The translations under genes and the position numbers were made by a program. A stretch of DNA of 61,633 bases, taken from positions 1 to 61,633 of the IMG/VR virus record IMGVR_UViG_3300037508_000909; one strand, written 5' to 3'. Shown in pieces: positions 39,101 to 46,138 of this stretch. How positions within the stretch are numbered: position 1 is the first letter of the stretch; each line of letters opens with the position of its first letter. The notes beneath the pieces are model-generated. The model made no database searches and was not told where the DNA came from. It worked only from the letters and a program-made list of their open reading frames with translations. This DNA comes from a virus.

Positions 39101-41224
39101 AAAATTGAATCGCCAGACGGAAGCGTCGAATACGTTGACTGGACGCTATTATCGACAGGGAATGGTTTCAGGCTCATGTATTGGGGGGAAAACCAAGAGG
39201 GATTTGAGGCTAAACTTGAGGAACTAAGAAAATTAATTGGCCCAGACGCAGTAATTGAAGAAAGTCCAGTAGAATCAGAACTTTATGACACCCAAACAGA
39301 ATTCGCACAATCCGGAGAAAAAACCGTCGAGAAAAGTTTATCCGCGCCTGTCGGAGGACAGTCCCTTTTTGCGAGAATTATCGATTCGGTTTTCAAGCCC
39401 TATGCAAAAATCGTTACAGCAGCAGGATACGAATTCCAATACGGGGACTGGCAAAAACGATTTGGACTCTCTGACCAAACAGTAGCTGCAATTCGCGATG
39501 AATTGTATCCAAAAAATGGGAACCAAATATCTGTAAGGAAGCTATTTAAAAACCCCGAACAGCTTGGGGTTGCTCCCGAAATCACCAAAGATGGGAAGGA
39601 GATTGCCTTAGACGAAAACGGCAACCCGAAATACAAGCTGACCGTCAACGAAATGATTCAGAAGCTGCAAGGACGCACGCAACAAGCGGGTGTCATTGCA
39701 GAGGATGACTTTTCTGAAAGGGCAAAAAAGATTCTTTCGCAAGCCATTGCAGATGAAGTGGATGGTCAAGTCGAGCGTGCAACGCTTGGACAAGGTGCTG
39801 CGATTAAAGCTGTTGGGTGGTACAACGAAGTGATTCGGCGGATGAGGCAGATTTACGCCTATCCTGAAATCGAAGAGCTTGGGGAGATGGACAAGTTCCG
39901 ATTCCTTGACCCAAATGCAGCCGAATACGACCCGATAAAATCGTTGGTATTTGATATCGTTCTGGGCGCGACATCGCAGGGCAACAACGTGTTTGAAAAC
40001 GCAAAGATGGCAGTCCGCATCATGCTCATGTACATGAACGGAAGCACTTTGAGAGAAGCTACAAAAAAACTCAGCGGCAGCTTTGGCGACAAAACCGTTG
40101 CGATTGAGGACAATATAAATAAAGCGGAGTTTTTATTGAATAGTATTGGCCCAGAGCAACTTGGGAAGCTGTTCAACGAAGTCAAGACCATCAGCGAGTG
40201 GGAAGATTTGTTAAAAAATGACTTGAGGTTGCAATGGAAGGGCAAGCCACTTGAATTTGCAGGACTTGCAAAAGGTCAAAAAGCTACTGGCTTTTTTGTG
40301 TTCGGCCCGAAGATTGGGAGCTTCATAAACAATCTGCACGGCAACTATGACACTTTGACGGCAGACCTCTGGTTCTCGAGGACGTGGAATCGACTTCTTG
40401 GGAAGTCATTTAAGTACGACCCGCTACTGGCGGAGCGACAGTTCAGAGTGTTTAGCGACACTCTGGAAGAGCTTTGGAACAGTGGTCAGTTCACCGCTGC
40501 CCGTGAACAGTTGAAGCTCGACATTCAGGAAGCGGAAAAAAATCTGAGGGAAGCAGAGGAGTCCGGCAGTGACAAAAGAGCCTTGAAAAAGGCAGCAAAT
40601 CAACTGTCAACACTAAAGGCTCGGTTTGAGGCAATGCCAAGTCTCGAAACTCAAGCAGATTATGATGCATTAACAAGCGACCTAGGCTCAATGATAGCCG
40701 CTGCTGCAAAACTCTTCAAAAACTACAAAGAAGGTGGTTTTAAAGTAAAAAGCAATTTGAATTACGCGGCAAAGAACTTGTCTGAAAACCTCACAACTCC
40801 AATCGCAGCACCCATTTCCGCAAATCAGCGAATTTTCCAGACAGAAGTTGTTCGCGAAGCGCAAAGGTTGTTGAGAAAGAAGGGTTTAGATTTGACGATT
40901 GCAGACATACAGGCTTCCTTGTGGTTCAACGAGAAGGAGTTGTATGCAATTTACGGGGCAGCGCGTGGTGGTGCGAAGCAAGCTGACTACTCGCACGGGG
41001 CAACCGGAGCGTTGTTCGCAATGGCAGCGGGTTCGCTTTACGAAGTGAATCGCAAAAATGACAGTGGGAAGCCGCAACCATTCCGACTCTTGAGCGAAGC
41101 CGAGGAAAAGAAGTTGACTGGAGTCGAAGCCCCGAATCGAAATCTGAAAATGACGGTTGAGGAACTTCGAGAAAAACTTGGCCTTGGGAAAGAAGAGGAG
41201 GCGGACGAGGAAGATGAAGAGTAG
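30122..41224 (+). CDS. Giant polyvalent virion protein with zincin, GNAT-like and ART-like domains
   Basis: 3700 residues, 18 percent of the window. Helical N-terminus; hydrophobic Gly/Ala segments near 195-215 and 490-525. A zincin-type HEIGHALDK (HEIGH at 860-864) follows. A GNAT-like region near 1545-1690 carries VVYPHQRNKGFGSLLY. An ART-like domain lies at about 1696-1990 and a second at about 2492-2665 (IKAYHGTRNKDFTIF, GYDGVVYEN, AFNPNQIKS). A C-terminal domain of about 700 residues contains FGPKIGSFINNLHGNYDTLT. Domains are separated by eight copies of (V/I/L)(Q/N/K)(F/Y)LP(E/S/D). This is the architecture of polyvalent proteins thought to be packaged and injected with DNA. Gene order with internal virion proteins supports this; catalysis is unproven. 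Confidence 0.75.
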   Translation: MNTGSDTGEDVAQEESDAILKRIREEADKITGATKDEPAPFGTPDTSYSGTGADFGATVAPAPALMPEKKSEAEQEVESTLNRIREGAKEIEAKEPQQKEKESKPNLSYIEQIIGTGYQNLTPEMKRILSEERDPENLKELSEKMPAYEMSDEQYSLLFERDRSNSWKDLKKVAPEFVKAIPEVIAHSAKEFGKWGGGFLRGMMGIAGGVQAQQLPSGAVVFSRSEDTKTAQADREAGLKALAAPAQAIANTAYGLGATLGKNLALGNYYFDLVGETIGVKDKSESKDNFIARKKLQSSLAKSDIESPSAIEKALKSDFAKTIAESALKLNLPSASELLASDVTNQFNGDLQKARAYREAEIKKAASEITTDVSDQAAAAYDPEMAGAAGWIVPYGNEFSAVMGGLGTVSSSIKAFAKAKQGRLTADEANALARAEQAKLKVEALQKQADASKVGPIGKASEKVANKIDAAVKYFDETLQRLPESVRPYIGKALGAGTVGGLAAWAATDEGVAPKLAASIALLAAPRVISDASKARALAGGGIRGTFQAMSNLPEMSAQTKLMMAGINPKLADWTVQRGAEFAKRGVHAATLATALGLAKDETPAQLGRGVAEAILMGEAYNLVHGGLSKGAKALTGQGIATRDRTLEQYNRERNQQIKTLNAMSEDSRKTTENLVSFDRVVEQAEGFLNAEQERAATLEAAPEQTEEIKSALKESQARLAMLAARLEGLKRADAETRMAYEHEVLNTITNADVLINGALTPQKNTKIEVLTTEQIKNKLKALNPSLSESDIDTIAEQQGVSFGSSGLTQAADGTAIGKPQGNIIFDLFKGSVVINADAVARRLSSGAMAGESILDALGHEIGHALDKTAEYQNLTEQIRTELFGRKITAPDGRTIHAEEGLYKPSDLLAMMARYFDPKGEKSDEQIINEQRSLGLRDKNGNLKIEDAIEYMQSEIIADMVGLSSNDVALREAGATEIVLDWVKTKTKNKLVNKVLDSLSGESPQVVGTGIGTGVKFLPEQLKRNKLALKTLADLDGWLTQVQNKPKRTLTKSEVMANRALFNHYYKDSGAVRTTMVADIVDGNGNVVERVLLPDSAKTSEWQMSVDENGNTAPVKVSGFGELPVELSGKSIPDNGRMIVRSDVVVDANGKPVEVKNVRDILLQRSQLIRAALENAPDAQSADAMRARSKDGLMFRGRLTPAQRKNIENLPELIVPYSIKLKLFALNDAMAKNDGTRMLAEYAARLSDSGRYVDFSPTIIDFVPIGFQFSKAGNFLVTTVSVSGLNRKFDLMMKQMPSRFSLWNYDKDSFMDEFTNKYLANLAAGRNGEIGLSEDPQTALNKKNIFNDLVNAFDANTEDANPDRTELQPTGLTKEEKKEWKQSDPNTVIRSRRLDSLTDVIESNQTKMPFDYGKLKINFLPEQQNVGERPEVLRVEDERITDATYIRPDGSISLGATHLEANPDASKDPEERNSDRYGFMTSTGRVIGRAEAYDIAAENGQLIAESPTLELRSDNVDLASERNGPDVNFLPSGESELPSAEERASVRRAAPKYSLETKRQNLLGEGESNEVIIRDEFGDDVGRAVYRINSKNPNRAEVISTVVYPHQRNKGFGSLLYAELASAAAADGATTLYSDAVSPMALRRRKSLFKTDVLGEMSVGGRKAFEAESFIGKPPENLDRIVASNGVATSAGIQYLPDIIGKHWSANDFEEPDVRKYGGTSFGLVWGWGFYSSTMENIPESYQLTQSQKINAIQDPKTELYSIVKIQRGGAETILAKGLNKEDAEEITQNLKEKSGYFYKFKVKNEELYMDANKGVYEQTPEIQGALEKIINLLAKNDELIDGMGRPISAKQFKDNAIENTRLIYTVLAANEYTTKDIVRREFSNIANGRASKLFKLSQIEKASRLIVEQEQMSSHEYASRLLNTLGIEGIKYNTPPRGLLNIYQRKKELPVEQPTRGFNYVTFAPETLTLEGKEQSFNIREALGEKGYQAGLNFLPSTENTEERRFEKTQDALAGVPRRARPEQILKALTASGISEQEIKLRGINSAMEGAMDANGYVSRDELLNAMQVERQRELDNAYAVKVYESSDAPAFQASVQDSNGEQVIVRIEDSNNASVIKSVEPDSLETTASVNITRTKDGKFIVLDESNKPLLLKRNDLRFDGQQNAFEFASEEEARRAVATLENARADAPVEPSERAVGVPEFKVAVNAAIRDGNKAVEWSSTQSPDAIDAYVGQWGGKAERTAEGWRVELPEGLLRDAEQFGTVQFLPERSVAVVPERFFGSETDNRLDVTTGRIRRYAGSPNWVQKFNVTEYVAGGKFFDSVTGEDLTNRPVASTGISVSGGKPKMTAIDDAPPATANLGNVRRSNLFKQSAGWQWVSENPPKTETLISLEGSGLFKDRSDKHAYALDLTFENGAVLQSYPAKPNEPRLRPTGNGDVVFGPEVGRIKTSGGKEHPVYGWARVVAPERTGVQFLPEDARRRDEEYRKAVDANDTETAGQLVEEAAKAAGYTIKAYHGTRNKDFTIFKTGDLGHHFGLSLDQVFGPYGRFSDTQRNQVRLVEAYLNIQNPLELTDRGYWSGPLTVREVNEKTGSNLSEEGSTAGDIQAAIKRAGYDGVVYENLHEGEEGGTAMIAFNPNQIKSAEPVTRDADGNVIPLSQRFNPEQAGIQFLPSVTTDVSDSETKQYKIILGTKAGEYGFSLSRLSNLYKNNEAFAFNQQAITLGKEAEKARKELVTAQNKLQKANTSSDSTTIEKLSGEVDSLQKEFDTANQNLQKAISERSTTLLQNIANEKDADKLATLENEYQDLQGFVQTAEMPIFSSTKNVVGKKLVEKAESKFESDFQRITIAPPFTLPSKSGLVDQDAIADGVQRKIFNSGSFRNLLIDFFGEDIGGRLQIVNNGHGTWLGGRERNVELVLPKDVVRTPELDAKLKLFVSAMGFGMAQDAAILYRPRLGNEEKTDNESTQYYVYSKTPMTKAKANKIMQKAEGLKIESPDGSVEYVDWTLLSTGNGFRLMYWGENQEGFEAKLEELRKLIGPDAVIEESPVESELYDTQTEFAQSGEKTVEKSLSAPVGGQSLFARIIDSVFKPYAKIVTAAGYEFQYGDWQKRFGLSDQTVAAIRDELYPKNGNQISVRKLFKNPEQLGVAPEITKDGKEIALDENGNPKYKLTVNEMIQKLQGRTQQAGVIAEDDFSERAKKILSQAIADEVDGQVERATLGQGAAIKAVGWYNEVIRRMRQIYAYPEIEELGEMDKFRFLDPNAAEYDPIKSLVFDIVLGATSQGNNVFENAKMAVRIMLMYMNGSTLREATKKLSGSFGDKTVAIEDNINKAEFLLNSIGPEQLGKLFNEVKTISEWEDLLKNDLRLQWKGKPLEFAGLAKGQKATGFFVFGPKIGSFINNLHGNYDTLTADLWFSRTWNRLLGKSFKYDPLLAERQFRVFSDTLEELWNSGQFTAAREQLKLDIQEAEKNLREAEESGSDKRALKKAANQLSTLKARFEAMPSLETQADYDALTSDLGSMIAAAAKLFKNYKEGGFKVKSNLNYAAKNLSENLTTPIAAPISANQRIFQTEVVREAQRLLRKKGLDLTIADIQASLWFNEKELYAIYGAARGGAKQADYSHGATGALFAMAAGSLYEVNRKNDSGKPQPFRLLSEAEEKKLTGVEAPNRNLKMTVEELREKLGLGKEEEADEEDEE

Positions 41225-41765
41225 CCGATGGTTGGTCGCAAAAGTGTCAGACGTGCCTGAGATTCAGGTGCGTCTGCTCGCGAGCGGACTGGAGATTTTG
41301 ATTCCCGACCGCTCCGTTGGCACCGATGTGTTTTGTGCAGCGGTCGCAGCCAAGTTGTTGCAAATCAGCGCGAACCCGCCGAAAGGCAGTCGCTCTATCG
41401 CGCAGTGCATTGAGCTTTTTGGCGTGAGTGTGTGCGATATGGAAAGATTTGAGCATGAAGACGTTGCAAGCCACAATCTATCTCGTCACGGCTCAAAGTT
41501 TTGGACAGAACTGCACTTGTTTTCGATACGACGCCCGCCCGCGTTGCTTGCTTACCAATGGTTTGACCACTGGAAAAACTCGCTGCCGTTTGGTGAGTGT
41601 CCTTGCAAAGAGCACTTTGACAAATACATACAACAAAACCCGCCAGACTTTGAATCACTTTTTCAGTGGGGTGTTGATTTTCACAATGCGGTCAATCGTC
41701 GCATTTTAAAGCCGCAAGTAACTATTGAGGAGGCAGTTGAGCTATGGACAAGCCGCGTGTTGTGA
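41214..41765 (+). CDS. Erv1/Alr-like protein with CxC in place of CxxC
   Basis: 183 residues from ATG 41214, overlapping the giant gene's stop. Residues 95-180 follow the Erv/Alr sulfhydryl oxidase pattern: KFWTELHLFS, CPCKEHFDKYIQQNPP, then WGVDFHNAVNRRILKP. HN.VN (157-161) is the FAD-contacting signature. The redox pair reads C129-P-C131 instead of CxxC, so oxidase activity is doubtful. Such enzymes make disulphides; a role with the Cys-rich small proteins that follow is possible. The fold call is by motif only. Confidence 0.55.
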   Translation: MKSSRWLVAKVSDVPEIQVRLLASGLEILIPDRSVGTDVFCAAVAAKLLQISANPPKGSRSIAQCIELFGVSVCDMERFEHEDVASHNLSRHGSKFWTELHLFSIRRPPALLAYQWFDHWKNSLPFGECPCKEHFDKYIQQNPPDFESLFQWGVDFHNAVNRRILKPQVTIEEAVELWTSRVL

Positions 41766-41959
41766 GCCATCCGGCATTTCCAGTGCGTGGGGACAACCGA
41801 TTCAACGTCCGACCGAATTCAGGGATGTCCATGCGCGATGTCGTTTTTCTATCGCTCCTGTCCGGATGTGCGACTCGACAAACGCCAACCGAAATCGACA
41901 TTGAAAAATGCTGGCAACTCGCAAATAAAGCACTTGAACTCAGGGAGAAATACAAATGA
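41744..41959 (+). CDS. Small hypothetical protein
   Basis: 71 residues, preceded by GAGGAGG at 41729-41735 and overlapping the Erv-like gene by 22 nt. The C-terminal half (MSMRDVVFLSLLSGC, then CWQLANKALELREKYK) resembles a common short phage module (MSLRDYFA type) of unknown function. Confidence 0.55.
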   Translation: MDKPRVVSHPAFPVRGDNRFNVRPNSGMSMRDVVFLSLLSGCATRQTPTEIDIEKCWQLANKALELREKYK

Positions 41960-42153
41960 AAAACAACTTAGCTCGGCACGCTTTAAAAATCGAAACGCAG
42001 CACACGCTGGTTGATTACGGAGTACCAAAGAGCAAGCGTAAGTCGTTGAACGGCAGAATCGGAGGCTTGTCGAAGCGCGGCAAGCAGTGCGACTGCAAAG
42101 ACAAATCGTGCCCGAAGTGCGCTGATGACAAAAAAGATTGCGCGTGCGAGTAG
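41956..42153 (+). CDS. Small Cys-rich basic protein
   Basis: 65 residues; ATGA overlap with the preceding gene. The C-terminal 25 residues hold six Cys (CDCKDKSCPKC, DCAC), a probable metal cluster. The N-terminal part is basic. It could bind nucleic acid. No family recognised. Confidence 0.5.
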   Translation: MKNNLARHALKIETQHTLVDYGVPKSKRKSLNGRIGGLSKRGKQCDCKDKSCPKCADDKKDCACE

Positions 42154-42240
42154 CTTGTTGAAAGGCATTTACGTCAAGCCATTCAACTTTGCAGAAAAAA
42201 AAGATTTGAACTGAAAAACAAGGCGTGGCAGTTGTTTTGC

Positions 42241-42432
42241 ATGGCAAGCAACTCCATATATAAAATCCGGTCTGGCGAATATTTGATTACGCCAGAGGCA
42301 CTTGAGCCGCGAAATAAGCGGCACAACGATTACGGCTGGGCAGTGGTCGGAGCCGTGTTTATCATCGCAACGGCGACCGCAATCTACCTGCGTCATTCAT
42401 TCGACGCATTAGTGCAGGAGGTGGGCCTGTGA
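42241..42432 (+). CDS. Small membrane protein
   Basis: 63 residues from ATG 42241 (an in-frame TTG at 42232 is less likely). One transmembrane segment near residues 36-54 (GWAVVGAVFIIATATAIYL) with a basic N-terminal side. Its stop overlaps the nuclease GTG start (GTGA). Function unknown. Confidence 0.55.
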   Translation: MASNSIYKIRSGEYLITPEALEPRNKRHNDYGWAVVGAVFIIATATAIYLRHSFDALVQEVGL

Positions 42433-43481
42433 GCACTCTCTCCGCCAGTGAACTGGCATACAACTTCCCAGTCGTTGATGCGGCTGGGGCGAAAGCGACG
42501 GCTCTGTTTATCGCTTGGGCCAAGAACTTTGACTCAATCCTCGCGGAGCACGACGTGCTCGCTGTCGAGAGCGAGTTTCAGTTCCCACTACTCAATCCTG
42601 AGACGGGAGCCGCGTCGAAGACCTTCGTCGAGGCTGGCAAAATTGACGGTATTCTAAGGTGTAAAGAGACTGGCAAAATCAAAGTGCTGGAGCACAAAAC
42701 GACCAGCGACTCACTTGGGAGCGACAGCAATTATTGGCTCAGGCTGACGATGGACACTCAGGTTAGCAAATACCTGCTTTCCGCTCGCGCTTCAGGATAC
42801 GATTGCAACTCAGTCATTTACGACGTTGTCCGCAAGCCTCAGTACGACCTCAAACAAATCCCGATAACTGACGCGGATGGCGTCGTCATCGTTCTGGGGC
42901 CGGATGGCGAGCGCGTCCGGACGAAAGACGGCAAGCGATTCCGACAGACTGGCGACTCAGAGTTAGGCTATGTCGTACAAACGCGCCAAGAGACAATCCA
43001 CGAACTGCATCAGCGCACGCTGGATGCGCTGAATGCGGAGCCGAGTAAGTACTTGTATGTGCGTGAGATTGCGCGTCAGGACGACGAAATCCTTGAGTAC
43101 ATGGCAGATGCGTGGTGTACGTCGAAACAGATTCTGTATTTCCGCCAAAAAAATCTTTGGCCGAGAAATCCGGCAGCTTGCCTCGCATTCGGAACCTGCG
43201 AGTATTTCGACCTCTGCGCGGGCAAAGTCGGAGTTGATGGTGTCAACTTCAAGGCTCTGTCCGCATCGCCCCACAATGAATTGGAAATGGAAGTCCCTGA
43301 AGGGCAGTCGCTCCTCACGAACTCGCGCATATCCGCGCTCCGGAAATGCAGCCGCTACCATGACTTGCGGTACGAACAAAATGTCCGGTCGCTTCGCGTG
43401 GAAGACGAAGCACTCCGGCTCGGAACAATCTTCCATCAGTTAGCCGAACAATACATAAAGCAATGGATATCAAGAGCTTAA
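42429..43481 (+). CDS. RecB/Cas4-like PD-(D/E)XK nuclease with permuted motif order
   Basis: 350 residues, GTG start. Core nuclease motifs: GKIDGI (D73) and EHKTTS (E88, K90), then an iron-sulphur-type set C251, C257, C263. The block that normally opens such nucleases (SxxS, C, Y, then ALR.G..FH) is instead at the C-terminus: LTNSRISALRKCSRYHD (C307) and ALRLGTIFHQLAEQY (H336). Motif order is therefore circularly permuted relative to the phage family I know. It overlaps the Sak4-like start. Probable exonuclease of a phage recombination system with the ATPase and SSB that follow. Confidence 0.75.
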   Translation: MSTLSASELAYNFPVVDAAGAKATALFIAWAKNFDSILAEHDVLAVESEFQFPLLNPETGAASKTFVEAGKIDGILRCKETGKIKVLEHKTTSDSLGSDSNYWLRLTMDTQVSKYLLSARASGYDCNSVIYDVVRKPQYDLKQIPITDADGVVIVLGPDGERVRTKDGKRFRQTGDSELGYVVQTRQETIHELHQRTLDALNAEPSKYLYVREIARQDDEILEYMADAWCTSKQILYFRQKNLWPRNPAACLAFGTCEYFDLCAGKVGVDGVNFKALSASPHNELEMEVPEGQSLLTNSRISALRKCSRYHDLRYEQNVRSLRVEDEALRLGTIFHQLAEQYIKQWISRA

Positions 43482-44320
43482 TCACAAACAAAAACGCCGA
43501 CCTGCCTCCGAGAATCTTTCTCTTTGGGCAAGAGGGTATTGGGAAGACAACATTCGGGGCTGGTGCTCCGAACCCGCTATTCATCTGCGCCGAGGACGGG
43601 TTGATGGGGCTGGAGGACAGCATCGACCGAGTCACTCCGACTGGGTTTGCTCAACTCCTCAAAGTCATCGAAAGCCTTGAGGTAGACCAGCTAGGATACA
43701 AATCAATCGTGCTCGACACTGTTGACTGGCTGGAACGCCAAATCCACAAGTTTGTTTGCACTCGCGACAATGAGCAAAACATTGAGGCTTATGGATATGG
43801 AAAGGGCTACAAGGTTGCGGAGTTGGAACTAAATCGTCTACTCAACGGGCTTACTGCTCTGCGTCAGAAGGGCTTGTGCATCATCCTGCTTGGGCACGCT
43901 CAAATCAGGACGTGCGCTCCTCCGGACGCTGAACCGTTTGACCGTTGGGAGCCGAAGGGACACAAGACCTTCGTCGGAATGATTAAGGAGTGGGCGGACG
44001 TTTGCCTGTTCGCGACTCGCGACCTGTTCCGGAGCAAGGTCAATGGGGTTGACCGGACGCTCGATGGCGGGCGCGTCGTCAAGACCAATTGGTCGCCCGC
44101 GTTCGACGCCAAAAACCGCTTGATGCTCAAAGATATCTTGGAGCTTTCTTGGGCAGCGTTTGAGGCAGACCTTGCCTCGTCAAAACTGCGCCGGACATTC
44201 CAGTCCCTGCTCGCAAAAACAACCAAGCTCTCGCCCGAAGAACGGGCAACGTGGGAAAAAGTGAATCCGCTCGCTTTGTCCGACGACAAACTAAAAGCGG
44301 GAATCGAAAAGCTCAAGTAA
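43463..44320 (+). CDS. Sak4-like RecA-fold ATPase (recombinase)
   Basis: 285 residues. Walker A GQEGIGKT (22-29), Walker B-like KSIVLDTVDW (about 80-89), and a later GLCIILLGHAQI strand match the AAA_24/Sak4 family, single-strand annealing or strand-exchange proteins of phages. It starts within the last codons of the nuclease gene, so the two are translationally coupled. With the DUF669 SSB downstream this forms the usual nuclease-Sak4-SSB set. Confidence 0.8.
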   Translation: MDIKSLITNKNADLPPRIFLFGQEGIGKTTFGAGAPNPLFICAEDGLMGLEDSIDRVTPTGFAQLLKVIESLEVDQLGYKSIVLDTVDWLERQIHKFVCTRDNEQNIEAYGYGKGYKVAELELNRLLNGLTALRQKGLCIILLGHAQIRTCAPPDAEPFDRWEPKGHKTFVGMIKEWADVCLFATRDLFRSKVNGVDRTLDGGRVVKTNWSPAFDAKNRLMLKDILELSWAAFEADLASSKLRRTFQSLLAKTTKLSPEERATWEKVNPLALSDDKLKAGIEKLK

Positions 44321-44326
44321 CACAGT

Positions 44327-44878
44327 ATGAAATACATAGATGAGGCCGGAACTTATACGGCATTGGTGGTCAAACCGAAGTTGGGATGGTTTGATGTCAG
44401 CGAGAAAAAGGGCACTCCATATCTGCGCTTGCCGTTGCAAGTGATTGATGAAGAGTGCAATGGGAATCAGGTGAACCACTACATTGTGGCTGAGTTTTAC
44501 CTGACGGAGAAAACTCTGGAGCGCGTGGTGGACACATTCCGAAACGCATTTGGTGTGTCGGCGGATTTCCTCAAGCGGTTGCAGGAGGGAGATGACACCA
44601 TCATCGTCGGTCACGAATGCTCCATCGTCGTTGAACTAGAAAGCTACAACGGCAAAGAGTACGCAAAAGTGAAGTGGCTCAACAACATCAACGGGCAACC
44701 CAAGGTTTCCTCGGACGAGTTGACGAACCTAATCGCATCGCTCTCGAAGAAAGCGGTCGCATTGACTCAGGCGAAAGCGGCTCAGGCTCAGGCGGAAAGC
44801 CGTCCACGGGCTGAAGCTGCTCGGCCCAAGGCACCTGCAAAACAGGTGAGCGACGACGACGACGACATCCCGTTCTAA
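44327..44878 (+). CDS. Single-stranded DNA-binding protein (DUF669-like)
   Basis: 183 residues. The N-terminal 130 residues are an OB-type beta domain (GTYTALVVKPKLGWFDV, HECSIVVELESYNGKEY), followed by an Ala/Lys/Glu linker and a classical acidic SSB tail ending DDDDDIPF. The tail in SSBs docks partner proteins. Adjacent to Sak4-like and RusA genes, it likely coats replication and recombination intermediates. Confidence 0.8.
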   Translation: MKYIDEAGTYTALVVKPKLGWFDVSEKKGTPYLRLPLQVIDEECNGNQVNHYIVAEFYLTEKTLERVVDTFRNAFGVSADFLKRLQEGDDTIIVGHECSIVVELESYNGKEYAKVKWLNNINGQPKVSSDELTNLIASLSKKAVALTQAKAAQAQAESRPRAEAARPKAPAKQVSDDDDDIPF

Positions 44879-44882
44879 GCCG

Positions 44883-45290
44883 TTGCAAACAATCGAGTTC
44901 ACCTTGCCTGTGCAGCCGTTGTCCACCCAGTTTGGTGGGCGACGGCTCACCGTCGTCAAGGGTCGCATCAAATTTTTTAAGCAGCAGAAGGTGCAGAGTT
45001 GGTCTCAAGCGATTGAGTGGCATTCGCTTCCCTACCGACCGAAAGAGCCGCTCACGGGGCCGCTCGCGCTCAAGCTGGTATTTGTGTTGGCGCGACCAAA
45101 GCGAATGAGGAAAGGAGAGCGAGAGTATTGTCCGGCGCGGCCCGACTGCGACAATCTTACCAAAGGGCTACAGGATGCGTTGCGAGGCTTCTGGGCGGAT
45201 GACGCTCAGGTTTGCGAGTTGCGCGTCTCAAAATGGTACGCGGCATCCGGCGAGTTTCCGTGTATCGAAGTGAAACTCAGACAATTATGA
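44883..45290 (+). CDS. RusA-family Holliday junction resolvase
   Basis: 135 residues with a TTG start 4 nt after the SSB stop; no ATG is available before the domain. RusA features: FTLPVQPLSTQ at the N-terminus and the acidic active-site block RPDCDNLTKGLQDALRGFW followed by ADDAQV. RusA dimers cut four-way junctions. Its place after nuclease, recombinase and SSB genes completes the recombination module. Confidence 0.85.
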   Translation: MQTIEFTLPVQPLSTQFGGRRLTVVKGRIKFFKQQKVQSWSQAIEWHSLPYRPKEPLTGPLALKLVFVLARPKRMRKGEREYCPARPDCDNLTKGLQDALRGFWADDAQVCELRVSKWYAASGEFPCIEVKLRQL

Positions 45291-46138
45291 CTTTTTATAT
45301 GTTCCACATCGCGGATTTTTACTCTGCGACAAGGCACTTAACTTTCGACGAGCGAGCAATATATCGCGAGCTTCTGGACATTTACTACGATTCCGAAAAG
45401 CCCTTGACGCTTGATTTGGATAAACTTGCGAGACTTGTTTGCTGCCGGACTCCGGAGTCAAAGGCCGCGCTCCAAGGCATCCTCGACGAGTTCTTTGATG
45501 CGACGCCGGACGGCTATCGCTCGTCCAGAGCCGACGAGGAAATCGCTCGCTACTACGAAAAGCGAGACAGTCTCAAGGCCCGCGCCGAAAAGCGGTGGCA
45601 GAAGCCAGCGAAAGCCGCTGAACCAGCCACTCGAATCAACGGCAATGCTACGGCAGTGCCACTGCATTCCAACGGCACTCCCGATGCGGTGCAGCCGGAT
45701 GCTGTTGAAGAGCCAGTGGACTGCTCGGCAATGCAATTACAATTACAAGTACAATTAAGAAGAGAAGAACCCCCCTTACCCCCCTCACGGGGGGGCAGGA
45801 AGGATTCAGTCGGCCCGTTGTCATCGTGGAGTGATTTGCCAGCAGGATTTGACTCGGAAGAGTTTCGCGCTCAATGGCTTGAGTTCTTGAGCTATCGCAA
45901 GGAAATGCGTAAGCCATTGCGCTCAAAGTCCTCTGAGTCAATGATTTGGAAGGCAATGGAGCGGCATGGACTTGAGAAGTCACTCGCTGCCATCCGGCGG
46001 ACGATTGCGATGGGCTGGCAGGGCATTTTTTTCGAGGATGCGACCAAACCCCTACCCGCCGCATCCGGAGCCTCCCAGCGGGCTGCTAGAGCCTCCCGCG
46101 AGCACGTTGAAACCCATTACGAACTGCCCGAACTGTGA
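45287..46138 (+). CDS. DUF1376 replication-initiator-like protein
   Basis: 283 residues from ATG 45287, which overlaps the RusA stop (ATGA). The N-terminal 90 residues are DUF1376: FYMFHIADFYSATRHLTFDE, RELLDIYYDSEKPL. A low-complexity middle follows and a C-terminal helical region (WLEFLSYRKEMRKPLR) is similar to phage replication proteins. It probably opens the origin and works with the DnaC-like loader next to it. An unusual G/C palindrome (45779-45796, CCCCCCTCACGGGGGG core) lies in the linker and encodes PPSRGG; the same core recurs as a leader hairpin downstream. Confidence 0.7.
   Translation: MTFYMFHIADFYSATRHLTFDERAIYRELLDIYYDSEKPLTLDLDKLARLVCCRTPESKAALQGILDEFFDATPDGYRSSRADEEIARYYEKRDSLKARAEKRWQKPAKAAEPATRINGNATAVPLHSNGTPDAVQPDAVEEPVDCSAMQLQLQVQLRREEPPLPPSRGGRKDSVGPLSSWSDLPAGFDSEEFRAQWLEFLSYRKEMRKPLRSKSSESMIWKAMERHGLEKSLAAIRRTIAMGWQGIFFEDATKPLPAASGASQRAARASREHVETHYELPEL

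Noticed and set aside
41744-42153. Lipoprotein or spanin pair in the small genes after the giant protein
   Set aside because: The LSGC in the gene at 41744 is internal, not at the end of a signal peptide, and the next gene is soluble and Cys-rich.
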